Positions 35,884 to 45,280 are shown, numbered from the stretch's first letter. The stretch is 64,000 nucleotides of DNA from Clostridium jeddahitimonense (GCA_000753455.2 LM994670.1:113074-177073); one strand, 5' to 3'. Numbers and translations: made by a program. Notes: a model not told the origin generated them from the sequence alone.

Positions 35884-35930
35884 TAGATACCTCGTTTTCA
35901 TTAAAATCATATTTGAAATATTAACAAAAA

Positions 35931-35960
35931 TAAAAAGAATTATTCAGTTTGAATAATTCT
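35931..35960 (-). terminator. Terminator of ispF (minus strand)
   Basis: On the minus strand, AGAATTATTC / GAATAATTCT has a 5-base loop and is followed by TTTTTA. Confidence 0.88.
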
Positions 35961-35984
35961 CTCTAATAATTTTGAATTTTGCAT

Positions 35985-36461
35985 TTAAAATTTAGAATTG
36001 ATTAAGCAGATGCTTTGCGATGAAATTCCTTTTCCTTCACCAGTGAAGCCAAGGCCTTCTTCTGTTGTAGCTTTAACATTTATTTGATTTATATTGATAT
36101 TTAATGCATCAGCTATATTTTTTCTCATATCTTGAATATGAGGAGCCATCTTTGGTCTTTGAGCAATTATAGTTGAATCTATATTATTTATCTCAAAACC
36201 ATTATCCTTTAAAAGTTTACCAACTTCTTTTAGTAAGTGTATACTAGAAATACCTTTATATTTTGGATCTGTATCCGGAAAGTGCTTTCCTATATCTCCA
36301 AGAGCAGAAGCTCCAAGTAATGAATCCATTATTGCATGCAATAAAACATCAGCATCAGAGTGTCCTAATAAACCTAACTCATAGGGAATTTTTACTCCGC
36401 CTAATATTAAGTCTCTATCTGCTACTAATTTATGAACATCATATCCCATTCCTATTCTCAT
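35985..36461 (-). CDS. ispF: 2-C-methyl-D-erythritol 2,4-cyclodiphosphate synthase
   Basis: The start at 36461 (CGAGGTGA site) gives 158 residues, the normal length. Zinc ligands are in GYDVHKL (Asp8, His10) and [14 protein letters not shown]. Further motifs are [16 protein letters not shown] and the C-terminal [17 protein letters not shown]. It catalyses the cyclisation step of the MEP isoprenoid pathway. No ispD neighbours it. A longer frame to 36521 exists but lacks a site. Confidence 0.96.
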   Translation of the reverse strand: MRIGMGYDVHKLVADRDLILGGVKIPYELGLLGHSDADVLLHAIMDSLLGASALGDIGKHFPDTDPKYKGISSIHLLKEVGKLLKDNGFEINNIDSTIIAQRPKMAPHIQDMRKNIADALNININQINVKATTEEGLGFTGEGKGISSQSICLINSKF

Positions 36462-36542
36462 TAAAATCACCTCGATAAAAATATAAATATATTTTACCAC
36501 AAATACAATAGAAAATTTCAATTTTAAATAGAAGGATAGATT

Positions 36543-36731
36543 TTAATAATTAGAGCTTTGTTCTTTAGTTGATATAGTTGATTTTTTGTAGAGTTTTTTT
36601 AGAGAAGATTTAAGAAAAGATTTTCTTATTTTTGTATAAAATGAGTATAATAAAATCATAAATTTTGATTTTATTTTTTTTCGTGTAAATAGGAAGTCTA
36701 CATAGACAACAGTATTTTTTTGACGATGCAT
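36543..36731 (-). CDS. Possible small basic hypothetical protein
   Basis: This 62-residue frame starts at ATG 36731 behind GGGTGG. The product is very basic (RKKIKSKF, RKSFLKSSLKKLYKK). There is no known family and no operon partner. It may be a real small protein or a chance frame in AT-rich DNA; the decent ribosome site is its only support. Confidence 0.3.
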   Translation of the reverse strand: MHRQKNTVVYVDFLFTRKKIKSKFMILLYSFYTKIRKSFLKSSLKKLYKKSTISTKEQSSNY

Positions 36732-36857
36732 GTTAAACCACCCGATCTTGAATATTATTGATTTCAAATAATATATTTAAAATACTTTATGCTATAATAT
36801 ATGTATAAAAAAGAAAATATGAACTTATTTAATAATTTAATTATGGGTGGTGGAGAA

Positions 36858-37454
36858 GTGGACAAGTTTAGAAGGATTATTGGATTACTACTTATAGTTG
36901 TAGGGATAACTATAATTGCAACAGTAGTGTATAAAAAAGTAGAAACTATTGGAAAACAAAAAGCTATTATTGAAATGTTTGAAAGTGGTATAAGTGAAGG
37001 TACTTCAACTGGAAATAAAGAGACAGTAAATCTAGATGAAATTAATGGATATACACCTATAGCTATAATAGAGATACCAAGCATAAAATTATCTCAAGCA
37101 TTAGTTGAAGGTATATCAGATGATGTTCTTAAATACTTTTTAGGACATTTTACTGATTCTGCTGCTCCAGGAGAGAAAGGGAATTTTGCAGTAGCAGGAC
37201 ATAGAGTTTCTGATTATACAGATGCTTTTATTAATTTATATAAAGTTAAGGCCGGAGATGAGGTAATAGTTAAAACTCAGGATAAAAAATATACTTATGT
37301 GGTAGAGGATAATTTTATTGTAGAACCTGAGGATGTTCAGGTCTTAGATAATACAAAAGAAGCAACTATGACATTAGTAACATGTACAGTAGGGGCAAAG
37401 CAAAGAGTTATAGTAAAGGGAAAGCTAATTTCAGAAGAAAGCTTAAGTAGTTAG
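36858..37454 (+). CDS. srtD: Class D sortase
   Basis: I choose GTG 36858 (198 residues) because GGGTGGTGG precedes it and the product begins with a short basic stretch and one membrane anchor (IGLLLIVVGITIIATVV); ATG 36843 is an alternative. The sortase fold has catalytic His in VAGHRVS, Cys in MTLVTCTV and Arg in AKQRVIVKGKL. Class D enzymes attach LPXTG-like proteins to the wall or spore envelope. No substrate gene is adjacent. The next gene starts 9 bases later, so the two are probably an operon. Confidence 0.9.
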   Translation: MDKFRRIIGLLLIVVGITIIATVVYKKVETIGKQKAIIEMFESGISEGTSTGNKETVNLDEINGYTPIAIIEIPSIKLSQALVEGISDDVLKYFLGHFTDSAAPGEKGNFAVAGHRVSDYTDAFINLYKVKAGDEVIVKTQDKKYTYVVEDNFIVEPEDVQVLDNTKEATMTLVTCTVGAKQRVIVKGKLISEESLSS

Positions 37455-37463
37455 GGGATAAAA

Positions 37464-38459
37464 ATGGGTAAGGACGAAAGAACAGTATATAGGTTTTCAT
37501 CTATGGCACCGCTTATAGTAATAAGTGATGAAATAATTGAAGAAAGAAAAGAACAAATTTTAGTATTAAAAAAAGAACTTATTAATTATAGAGTAGTACT
37601 AAAAGATTTAGCATTAAGAGAAGTACCTTATTCTATAAAAAATGAACTATTAAACATAGCTTTTTTTATAGTTCAAGATGTAGAGATATTAGATAAATTT
37701 AAAAGTAAAAAAAGTATTCCTATGAGTGTAGTAGCGAAGGAATTTGGCAAGACTAGAAGATATTTAGAGGAATGGAGAGATAATATAATAACGTATGTTG
37801 TTATATTATCAGATCCTAAATATAAGCATATACAAGACTATTTAAGAGTCATAGAAGATGAAGAAAGAGATATAGATGTAAATGCATTAAGTATTTTAAA
37901 AGATAATAATGATGTGAAGGGTATTGTTATAAGCTGCAGAAAAAAGAATGTTATGATAATGACATCTATGGGCGACTTAATAAAGGTTAAGACAAATGAT
38001 ATAACATCTATAGGTGAAGAGGTTACAGCAACTCCGAAGAAATTATTGAGTGATTATAAATTTCACATATCCATGTTAGCTGCTATTTTTATAGTTCTTA
38101 TTGGAATAACAATTTTTAGATATACTAAAGTAGTAAGTACTGTAATGGTAGGAACGACATCAGATATTATATTAGAGGTAAATTCTTTTGATAAAATAAA
38201 GAATATATACTCTAGAACTGAAAGAGGAAACAAAATGGTAGAAACCATTGATGTTATTGATAAGGGAGTAGATTATGCAATATATAGTATAATTAAGTAT
38301 GCAAATGAGAACGACATGATGCCTCAAACAGGTATAATAGTAGCTGTAAATGGAAAACCAATAAAATATGGTGCATTGTCTAAGACAGAGGATTACATAT
38401 ATGTTGAACAAATAGATTTTAAATTAAATAATTCTGGAATGGAGCAGAATTTATATTAG
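37464..38459 (+). CDS. RsgI-type anti-sigma protein with a SigI-like C-terminal-domain module at its N-terminus
   Basis: This is a 331-residue protein. Residues about 28-128 resemble the C-terminal domain of SigI sigma factors ([41 protein letters not shown], then HIQDYL). Residues about 149-188 ([20 protein letters not shown]... IGEEV) match the RsgI N-terminal anti-sigma domain. A membrane segment at about 202-219 and an extracellular domain ([21 protein letters not shown]) follow, as in RsgI. No sigma core regions 2-3 are present. It would be a membrane protein with both modules inside. Both comparisons are from family patterns, not a search. Confidence 0.65.
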   Translation: MGKDERTVYRFSSMAPLIVISDEIIEERKEQILVLKKELINYRVVLKDLALREVPYSIKNELLNIAFFIVQDVEILDKFKSKKSIPMSVVAKEFGKTRRYLEEWRDNIITYVVILSDPKYKHIQDYLRVIEDEERDIDVNALSILKDNNDVKGIVISCRKKNVMIMTSMGDLIKVKTNDITSIGEEVTATPKKLLSDYKFHISMLAAIFIVLIGITIFRYTKVVSTVMVGTTSDIILEVNSFDKIKNIYSRTERGNKMVETIDVIDKGVDYAIYSIIKYANENDMMPQTGIIVAVNGKPIKYGALSKTEDYIYVEQIDFKLNNSGMEQNLY

Positions 38460-38473
38460 TAAGAGGTAAGTAT

Positions 38474-39253
38474 ATGAAACAAAATTCACAAAGGATTAAT
38501 AAGAAAATAATTATACATAATGATAGACCAGATGATATAAGACTTAATAAATATATAAGTGAATCGGGATATTGTTCAAGAAGAGAGGCAGATAAATTAA
38601 TTGAGAGCGGAAGAGTTACTATAGATAATATAAAAGCTACTATGGGAACCAAAGTTTCAAAAGGTCAAGTTGTAAGAGTTGATGGAAAAAAGATATATAA
38701 AGATGAAGAATTAGTTTATATAGCTTTGAATAAACCTGTGGGTATTACATGTACAACTGAACATAAGGTTAAGGGAAACATAGTTGACTTTGTTAAGCAT
38801 GATAAAAGAATATTTCCTATAGGAAGATTAGATAAAGATTCACAAGGATTAATATTCTTAACGAATGATGGTGACATAGTTAATAAGATTCTTAGAGCTG
38901 GAAATAATCATGAAAAAGAATATATAGTAACTGTAAATAAACCAATAAATGATGAGTTTGTTAGAAGAATGAGTAATGGGATAAGAATATTAGGTCAAGT
39001 AACGAAAAAATGTTACGTAAGAAAAGAAGGTAATAATACTTTTAGAATTATACTTACACAAGGCTTGAACAGACAAATTAGAAGAATGTGTGAAGCTTTA
39101 GGCTATGAAGTTACAAAACTTAAGAGGATAAGAATTATGAATGTTAATTTAGATAATTTAAAGGTTGGCCAATGGCGGGATTTAACTGAAAAAGAGCTAA
39201 AAGATCTTAATGAATTAATATCAACATCTATAAAAACTAAAGATGTTGAGTAA
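38474..39253 (+). CDS. rluF: rRNA pseudouridine synthase, RsuA/RluF type
   Basis: In 259 residues, an N-terminal S4 RNA-binding domain ([26 protein letters not shown], residues about 23-48) precedes the catalytic domain with active Asp in [19 protein letters not shown]. The C-terminal motif [18 protein letters not shown] (family RQIRRM) is present. It belongs to the RluB/E/F group that modifies 23S rRNA. It lies 14 bases after the RsgI-like gene with an AAGAGGT site and ends before a clear terminator. Confidence 0.9.
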   Translation: MKQNSQRINKKIIIHNDRPDDIRLNKYISESGYCSRREADKLIESGRVTIDNIKATMGTKVSKGQVVRVDGKKIYKDEELVYIALNKPVGITCTTEHKVKGNIVDFVKHDKRIFPIGRLDKDSQGLIFLTNDGDIVNKILRAGNNHEKEYIVTVNKPINDEFVRRMSNGIRILGQVTKKCYVRKEGNNTFRIILTQGLNRQIRRMCEALGYEVTKLKRIRIMNVNLDNLKVGQWRDLTEKELKDLNELISTSIKTKDVE

Positions 39254-39282
39254 ATAAAAGAGAATTATTATTAAAATTATTT

Positions 39283-39310
39283 GAAACTGCCTATGCAGTT
39301 TCTTTTTTTG
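39283..39310 (+). terminator. Terminator after rluF
   Basis: GAAACTGC / GCAGTTTC with a 4-base loop and T7. Confidence 0.93.
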
Positions 39311-39470
39311 CCAAAATTAAAGGTAAAAACGTAATTCAATATCTAGTATGAAGAGATAGATGATGTTTTTTGGTGGATTATATAACGAATTAATTAATGT
39401 GTATAATAAAAAAATATTTGGGAAAATTTAATCTAAAATTATTTTTTACAAATAAAGGAGTTACACACAC

Positions 39471-39774
39471 TTTCCACAGGTGGCTGTGGATAAGTTGTTA
39501 TAAATTTGTTGATAGTGATGTTAATAATTATAAACAAATATGTAGATAATATTAACAAAAGAAAGTAATATGTCGAAAAGTGAGGAGAGATATCGATGAA
39601 ATGGCTAAAACAGGCGATTTTAGTAATAGTGATGTTATCAACAATTTTTCAATCTTATCCACAAAGTATGTTGATAACTAGGGGAAGTAGTAATATTTTT
39701 CCACAAGTTAATGTTGTGGATAAAATATATAAGAGTAAAAATGATTATTTGCAAATCGATGTAATTATTCCACA
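39471..39774. promoter_or_regulatory. Cluster of DnaA boxes
   Basis: Three perfect DnaA boxes occur within 240 bases: TGTGGATAA at 39485-39493 and 39715-39723, and TTATCCACA at 39655-39663. Near matches are TTTTCCACA (39697-39705, 8/9), CTTTCCACA (39470-39478) and TATTCCACA (39766-39774). The cluster straddles the start of the gene at 39596. I found only two other perfect copies in the whole window (3044 and 48818), each isolated and inside a gene. No dnaA or dnaN is near, so this is not the usual oriC context. Confidence 0.75.
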
Positions 39775-40324
39775 GATAAAAGGATTGGCGAATGAAGATA
39801 AAGAAAATAAAATAAATAATTTAATTGTAAATTGGACAGAAGAGTGGATAAATGATGTTAAATATATTTCTGATGAGTATTTTAAGAATGGAACACCTCC
39901 ATTAAACCCATATCAGCTTATGTCTAAATATAAAATAACTAGTTTGCAAAAGATTGTAAGTTTGTATATTGATTATTATCAATATACAGGAGGAGCTCAT
40001 GGGGCAACAACTAGAAAATCATATAATATTGATGAATTAACAGGAGAAATATTAACGTTAAAAGATCTTTTTAAAGAAGAATATAATTACAAAAATATAA
40101 TTGATTCTAGTATTAGAAGTGAAATAAATAAAAATCCGGACATGTATTTTTCAGGAAAGGAAGGATTTAATGGAATAGATGAAAAGACAAAATTTTATAT
40201 AGAAGATGGAAACCTAGTTATCTACTATGGACAATATGAGATAGCACCATATGTAGCTGGAATGCCAGAATTTCGTATGCCTATAAATATATTTGAAGGA
40301 AATTTTAAATATGATAAAATTTAA
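39596..40324 (+). CDS. Secreted DUF3298/DUF4163 domain protein
   Basis: This 242-residue protein has an N-terminal signal-like hydrophobic stretch (QAILVIVMLSTIFQS, residues 5-19) without a lipobox. The DUF4163-like part (DYLQIDVIIPQIKGL) is at about 45-110. The DUF3298 part contains the typical YTGGAHGATTRKSYN, LTLKDLFKEE and the terminal YQY/YEIAPYVAGMPEFRMP. This architecture is shared by RsiV (lysozyme receptor) and PdaC extracellular domains. It is a free-standing secreted protein here. It has a GAGGAG site, and the DnaA-box cluster overlaps its promoter and first 60 codons. Confidence 0.85.
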   Translation: MKWLKQAILVIVMLSTIFQSYPQSMLITRGSSNIFPQVNVVDKIYKSKNDYLQIDVIIPQIKGLANEDKENKINNLIVNWTEEWINDVKYISDEYFKNGTPPLNPYQLMSKYKITSLQKIVSLYIDYYQYTGGAHGATTRKSYNIDELTGEILTLKDLFKEEYNYKNIIDSSIRSEINKNPDMYFSGKEGFNGIDEKTKFYIEDGNLVIYYGQYEIAPYVAGMPEFRMPINIFEGNFKYDKI

Positions 40325-40350
40325 TTAAGGATATATTTAGAGAGGTAGAT

Positions 40351-41727
40351 ATGAAGGAGATAGAATTAATATTTAGTGAACAGAAAAAGTTTTTTGAATT
40401 AGGAAAAAGTAAAAACATTGATTTTAGAATTAATGAATTAAAAAAGTTGAAAAAAATTATACAAAAAAATGAAGAGGAAATATTACAAGCTTTAAAGAAG
40501 GATTTAGGAAAATCAAATTTTGAGGCTTACGCAACAGAGGTTGGTATAATATACGATGAGATTAATTTACATATAAAGAATATTAGAAAGTGGGCGAAAA
40601 GAGAAAAAAGGAGTTCTCCTATTGTTCATTATCCATCTAAAAGTTATGTGTATAAAGAACCTTATGGAGTTACTTTAATAATTGGTCCATTTAATTACCC
40701 ATTCCAGTTAGTTCTTGCACCGCTGATTGGGGCTATATCAGCAGGAAATACAGCAATAATAAAGCCTTCAGAGAATACTATAAATACAGCTAAGTTATTA
40801 GAAAAGATTATAAATAATAATTTTGATAAGGGTTATATAAGAGTTGTAGATCCTTTAGGAGGAAAAGAAGTAGTATCTTATCTTTTGGATTTACCCTTTG
40901 ATTATATATTCTTCACTGGTAGTGTAAGAGTTGGGAAAATAGTTATGGAAAAGGCAGCGAAAAACCTTACTCCTGTAACTTTAGAACTCGGAGGAAAAAG
41001 TCCTTGTATAGTAGATAGTGATGCTGATATTAATTTAGCTGCAAAGAGGATAGTTTGGGGAAAATTTTTAAATGCAGGTCAAACTTGTGTTGCTCCTGAC
41101 TATTTGTTTATACACAAAAATATAAAAGATAAATTTTTAAAGGCTTTAGTTAAAGAAATTAAAAATCAATTTGGAGAAAATATAAAGAAAAGTCCAGATT
41201 ACCCTAGGATAGTAAACACTATATCTTTAGATAGATTTTCTAATTATTTAAAGGATGGAGAAATATATTTTGGAGGAGAAATTGATAAAGAAACATTATA
41301 TATGGAGCCAACCATTTTAACTAATGTAAAATTAGAGTCATTAGTTATGACTGATGAAATTTTTGGACCAATACTTCCAGTAATAGAATTTAATGACCTA
41401 AATGAAATAATTAGTATTATTAACAAGAGAGAAAAACCGCTAGCTTTATATTATTTTTCTGAGAGTAACAAAAAAATAGAATATGTTATAGAAAGAACTA
41501 GTGCTGGTGGAGTAACTATAAATGATACTATAATACATGTGGCTAATGGAAATCTTCCTTTTGGCGGAGTTGGACCAAGTGGTTTAGGAAAATATCACGG
41601 GAAAGATAGTTTCAATACATTTACTCATACTAAGTCAGTAATGAAAAGAGGAACATTTATAGAATTTAAGATAAGATTTGCACCTTATAATGATAGGATA
41701 AAGCTATTAAGAAAAGTAATGAAATAA
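40351..41727 (+). CDS. Aldehyde dehydrogenase (class 3-like)
   Basis: The 458 residues are typical of the short class 3/CALDH group. The NAD site is FFTGSVRVGK, the general base Glu212 is in LELGGKSP, and the nucleophile Cys246 is in NAGQTCVAPDY. The motif PFGGVGPSGLGKYHG is near the C-terminus. It oxidises fatty or aromatic aldehydes to acids with NAD(P). It is a single gene with an AGAGAGG site. It does not carry the CoA-acylating signature of AdhE. Confidence 0.93.
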   Translation: MKEIELIFSEQKKFFELGKSKNIDFRINELKKLKKIIQKNEEEILQALKKDLGKSNFEAYATEVGIIYDEINLHIKNIRKWAKREKRSSPIVHYPSKSYVYKEPYGVTLIIGPFNYPFQLVLAPLIGAISAGNTAIIKPSENTINTAKLLEKIINNNFDKGYIRVVDPLGGKEVVSYLLDLPFDYIFFTGSVRVGKIVMEKAAKNLTPVTLELGGKSPCIVDSDADINLAAKRIVWGKFLNAGQTCVAPDYLFIHKNIKDKFLKALVKEIKNQFGENIKKSPDYPRIVNTISLDRFSNYLKDGEIYFGGEIDKETLYMEPTILTNVKLESLVMTDEIFGPILPVIEFNDLNEIISIINKREKPLALYYFSESNKKIEYVIERTSAGGVTINDTIIHVANGNLPFGGVGPSGLGKYHGKDSFNTFTHTKSVMKRGTFIEFKIRFAPYNDRIKLLRKVMK

Positions 41728-41740
41728 ACTATTCAAATAA

Positions 41741-41776
41741 CTGTAAAGAGGCCACCAATATGGTAGCCTCTTTACA
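41741..41776. terminator. Bidirectional terminator between the aldehyde dehydrogenase gene and manC
   Basis: CTGTAAAGAGGC, one mismatch, ACCA / TGGT, one mismatch, GCCTCTTTACAG: a very stable stem serving both convergent genes. Confidence 0.88.
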
Positions 41777-41785
41777 GCAATGATT

Positions 41786-42853
41786 TTATACAAAATCATC
41801 AAATTGCTCGCTAGTATTAAGGTCATTTAATAGATGTTTAATTTCCTGGTCTTTATTCTTATCCATAACAAGGATAACATCACCGGCATCTACAACTACT
41901 AAATCCTTAACGCCAAAACCTATTATTAAATTTTTATCTCCAAAGATTGAACAGTTTTCACAATCTTGAACATATACATTCTTACTGATATTGTTACTGC
42001 TAGACTGACTTAAAAAGCGACTAAGTGCAGTAAAACTACCAATATCATCCCAAGCAAAGTTACCTTTGATTACATATGCCTTTCGAGTACGTTGCATTAC
42101 GCCAAAGTCAATAGATATTCCATCTATAAGATTGTATTGTTCCCTAACTACTTGCTCTTCAAATTCTTCACCGATGTTTTGATAAATCTCCATAAGTGAT
42201 TTATACATCTTTGGAAGATATTTTTCTATTTCACGCAGAATAACATCTGCTCTAAAGATAAACATACCAGAGTTCCATAGATAAGTGCCTTTTAGTAGAA
42301 AATCCTTAGCAACCTCTATATTGGGTTTTTCAGTAAATCGAGCAATTTTGTAAGCTGCCTCAGAAGATACAATTCTTTCTCCCATTTCAATATAACCATA
42401 CCCTGTTTCAGGTCTAGTTGGATTAATGCCAACAGTTACAATACCTCGACGTTTATTAGCTATATCAATAGCTTCTGATAATACATCTAAATATTCTTTC
42501 TTACCTTCTACATGGTGATCTGAAGGTAAGACGACCATTATGGCATCTTTATCCTTTTTTAAAAGCTTGACTGCAGATAAACCTATGCAAGTTGCGGTTT
42601 CCTTGTTTTGAGGTTCTGTAAATATATTATCAGGATTTATATCGCTTAGCTCTTCCTTAATTTTATCTACATAATCTTGATTAGTAACAACGTAAATATT
42701 CTCCTTATTAATAAGAGGAGTAATTCTATCTACAGTGTTTACTAAAAAGCTTTTACCATTAATTAGTTTTAAGAATTGTTTTGGTTGGTTAGTCCTTGAT
42801 AAGGGATATAACCTAGTACCTTTTCCCCCTGCTAGAACTAGTGCGTATATCAA
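41786..42853 (-). CDS. manC: Mannose-1-phosphate guanylyltransferase (short type)
   Basis: I place the start at TTG 42853, 9 bases after a TTGGAG site, so the protein begins MIYALVLAGGKGTRLYPLSR like other family members (355 residues). A TTG at 42868 is the alternative. Motifs are GGKGTRLYPLS (nucleotide binding), VLPSDHH, RFTEKPN, WNSGMFIFRADV and FAWDDIGS. There is no C-terminal cupin isomerase domain. It makes GDP-mannose for surface polysaccharides. It stands alone, far from the glycan cluster at 7-15 kb. Confidence 0.93.
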   Translation of the reverse strand: MIYALVLAGGKGTRLYPLSRTNQPKQFLKLINGKSFLVNTVDRITPLINKENIYVVTNQDYVDKIKEELSDINPDNIFTEPQNKETATCIGLSAVKLLKKDKDAIMVVLPSDHHVEGKKEYLDVLSEAIDIANKRRGIVTVGINPTRPETGYGYIEMGERIVSSEAAYKIARFTEKPNIEVAKDFLLKGTYLWNSGMFIFRADVILREIEKYLPKMYKSLMEIYQNIGEEFEEQVVREQYNLIDGISIDFGVMQRTRKAYVIKGNFAWDDIGSFTALSRFLSQSSSNNISKNVYVQDCENCSIFGDKNLIIGFGVKDLVVVDAGDVILVMDKNKDQEIKHLLNDLNTSEQFDDFV

Positions 42854-42958
42854 ATGATTCAACTCCAAGTAATGCTATAGTGTATTATATGAGAGGGAAA
42901 TAATATTTGTGAAATGTAAAAACAGATATTTAATTAGTATAAATGTAATAAATGAGAA

Positions 42959-42998
42959 ATAGTAGTTAAAATATATTGCTTTTTAACTACTATCTTTT
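42959..42998. terminator. Hairpin downstream of the globin gene
   Basis: ATAGTAGTTAAAA / TTTTAACTACTAT has a central loop and lies between two minus-strand genes. It may terminate the globin transcript, although it is about 115 bases beyond the stop. Confidence 0.5.
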
Positions 42999-43113
42999 GG
43001 ATTTATATATTATTTTAAGTTTTTTTGTAATGTCTTAAACCTAGTTATATATGTAGGTGTACTTTTTACAATATTATCTGATATATCGTTAGTTAATGTA
43101 TTATTTGAATATT

Positions 43114-43551
43114 TTAAGCCCTTGAAGCATATATTTTAGCTTCAACATCGATAAACACTTGAGCAAGTACTTCGTAAGTTTTGCCCCAAGCATCTATAAT
43201 TTCATCTGTAGCAGCATCTCCTAAAACTTCTTTAATAGAAAGTAATAAATTTTCTCCAACTATTGGATAATGTTCAGGTTTTACTCCTGAATCACAATGT
43301 CTTATAGCTATTTTTTCAACTACAGGCATTATAGCTGATAGGTTGTCTATATTTTGAGCAGAAGCTAGTATTGACATTGCTAAAGCTTTAGGTTGTTCTC
43401 CAGATTTTTGCCTATCCATATTAAATAGTGGGGCAACTTCAGGGTTTCTTTCAAACATTGTTTTGTAGAAAGTTTTCGTAATCTCTAATCCATGTGCCTT
43501 TAAAGCTGGGACTGTACTTTTTATTATATCTATTGTTTTTTTATCTAACAT
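43114..43551 (-). CDS. Single-domain bacterial globin (flavohaemoglobin-type)
   Basis: This 145-residue globin has haem-pocket residues aligning exactly with Vitreoscilla haemoglobin numbering: TyrB10 at 29, PheCD1 at 43, GlnE7 at 53 and proximal HisF8 at 85 ([20 protein letters not shown]). There is no reductase domain. It probably binds oxygen or nitric oxide for detoxification in an anaerobe (inference). The ATG has a AGGAGT site. It is divergent from the CLC gene and monocistronic. Confidence 0.93.
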   Translation of the reverse strand: MLDKKTIDIIKSTVPALKAHGLEITKTFYKTMFERNPEVAPLFNMDRQKSGEQPKALAMSILASAQNIDNLSAIMPVVEKIAIRHCDSGVKPEHYPIVGENLLLSIKEVLGDAATDEIIDAWGKTYEVLAQVFIDVEAKIYASRA

Positions 43552-43716
43552 AATTAAAACTCCTTTTGAATCTATATTATTTAATAATCATTATCTATGA
43601 ATATAATATAACACTTTGAAATTAAATGTGCAAGTAGAATATACATTTAGTTTTAAAATATTATTTTGAAATTATGGGAAACTTAATATCATTAATGAAT
43701 GTATGGAGTGACAAAG

Positions 43717-44898
43717 ATGAAATCTATAAAAATTTTAAAGCTTACATTTATTGCAGTTATAATTGGATTATTATCAGGGATTTCTATAGGCGTTTTTTTA
43801 ATATTACTAGAAAAAGCTATATATTTAAATTTGAATTATTATAATCTTATATGGATGTTACCTATTTCAGGAGTATTAATGACATTTCTTTATAAGAAGT
43901 TTGGAGGAAACTCTAGTAAAGGGAATAATATAATAATTGAAAATATAAACGGTAGCACAGAAGAAATTAAGTTTATTATGGCCCCATTAGTATTTGTAGG
44001 TACAGTATTAACTCATTTATTTGGTGGGTCTGTAGGGAGAGAAGGAACTGGGGTGCAAATTGGAGGAACAATAGGTAATTATTTATGTAAGATGATAAAT
44101 AAAAATCAAGATAAAAAGATTTTGTTAATTAGTGGAGTTGCAGCGGGATTTTCATCTGTCTTTGGAACACCTCTTACAGGAACAGTATTTGCATTAGAAG
44201 TATCATATATTGGAAGTTTAAGTTACGATTCAATGTTACCTGCAATAACTGCAGCTATAGTAGGGGATAGAGTTGTCAGGTTTTTAGGAGTAAAGCATAC
44301 ACATTTTAATATTCCACCAGTAGAACCATTTATGTTTACTAATATATTAAGAATAATAGCCTTAGCTATTTGCTTTGGTTTAGCTAGTAAATTATTTATA
44401 GATATGACTAAGCTTTTCAAATATGTATTAGGTAAATATATAAGTAATAATTATTTGAAAATATTTGTAGGTGGAAGTTTAATGATGATTGCAACACTTA
44501 TTATAGGTAATAGAATGTATAATAATTTGAGTCTAGGATTATTAACAGATGCATTTATTAAAGAAGTGCCTAATTTTGCTTTTTTGATTAAGCTAGTTTT
44601 AACAACACTTTGCTTGGGTGCAGGATATCAAGGTGGAGAAGTAACGCCACTATTTGTAATTGGAGCAACATTAGGGTCTACTTTATCCAATATATTTGGA
44701 GTTCCAAGATCGGTAGCGGCAGCATTAGGGTTAGTTGGGGTATTCGCTGGAGCAACCAATGCTCCAATAGCATGTTTTATTATGTATCTTGAATTGTTTG
44801 GATCTGTAAATATAGTATTTGCTATGAGTGTTTGTATAATAAGTGTGATTATTTCTGGAAAGGGGGGGATATATTCATCACAACTTTGGGTAGAGTAA
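43717..44898 (+). CDS. CLC-family antiporter, probable fluoride/proton (CLC-F) type
   Basis: I choose ATG 43717 (393 residues; GGAGTG site). There are about ten membrane helices. The filter regions differ from chloride-type CLCs in the way I recall for fluoride exporters: GREGT in GGSVGREGTGVQIGG (chloride type has GREGP), GYQGGEVTPLF, and GNNIIIE in place of GSGIP. The external gating Glu in GREG is present. There is no CBS domain. It would export fluoride in exchange for protons. A fluoride riboswitch is not visible in the 165-base upstream gap. Confidence 0.75.
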   Translation: MKSIKILKLTFIAVIIGLLSGISIGVFLILLEKAIYLNLNYYNLIWMLPISGVLMTFLYKKFGGNSSKGNNIIIENINGSTEEIKFIMAPLVFVGTVLTHLFGGSVGREGTGVQIGGTIGNYLCKMINKNQDKKILLISGVAAGFSSVFGTPLTGTVFALEVSYIGSLSYDSMLPAITAAIVGDRVVRFLGVKHTHFNIPPVEPFMFTNILRIIALAICFGLASKLFIDMTKLFKYVLGKYISNNYLKIFVGGSLMMIATLIIGNRMYNNLSLGLLTDAFIKEVPNFAFLIKLVLTTLCLGAGYQGGEVTPLFVIGATLGSTLSNIFGVPRSVAAALGLVGVFAGATNAPIACFIMYLELFGSVNIVFAMSVCIISVIISGKGGIYSSQLWVE

Positions 44899-44914
44899 AA
44901 AATATAAAAAAATT

Positions 44915-44966
44915 AACAACCTCTAAAAATATAAACTATGAAATTTATATTTTTAGAGGTTGTTTA
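44915..44966. terminator. Bidirectional terminator after the CLC gene
   Basis: AACAACCTCTAAAAATATAAA / TTTATATTTTTAGAGGTTGTT is a perfect 21-bp stem around a short loop between convergent genes (arms described by end bases; centre near 44940). Confidence 0.93.
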
Positions 44967-44977
44967 AATTAAATACA

Positions 44978-45280
44978 CTATGCTAATAATTTAGCTATAT
45001 TATTATATCTTTTAGAGTTTTCTACGATTGATACTTGATGTTTTGCTGTAATAAATCTTTGGCTTAGACCTAAGGTCCCATTTTTAGCTACAGTATGTAT
45101 TACGCCATCAATATCTACTATAGCTCGATTATATTTATCGAATCCTTTTAAAGTAACTGTTAAACCAGAGTTTCTCATAAAATTTAATGCTTTAGCTAAT
45201 AATTCATCATCTTCAGTAGAAGAAGTATCAGACAGGAATACTTCTATACAATCATTACTAATATAAAATATATGGTTCAT
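44978..45280 (-). CDS. Hypothetical protein (100 residues)
   Basis: This is a 100-residue frame with a GAGGTGACTT site before ATG. It is soluble and mixed alpha/beta; features are an acidic STEDDELLAKALNFM helix and a GFDKYNRAIVDIDGVIHTVAKNG strand region. No cysteines form a motif. I do not recognise the family. Upstream on the same strand lies a compact two-hairpin region (45373-45447) with a promoter-like TATAAT, which might be its leader. Confidence 0.65.
   Translation of the reverse strand: MNHIFYISNDCIEVFLSDTSSTEDDELLAKALNFMRNSGLTVTLKGFDKYNRAIVDIDGVIHTVAKNGTLGLSQRFITAKHQVSIVENSKRYNNIAKLLA

Noticed and set aside
43552..43716. Fluoride riboswitch before the CLC gene
   Set aside because: The conserved GGNGATGG and closing segments are not visible on either strand.
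44610..44792. 60-residue frame rich in Trp/Arg/Ser within the CLC gene
   Set aside because: Same-strand alternative frame of a strongly conserved membrane gene.
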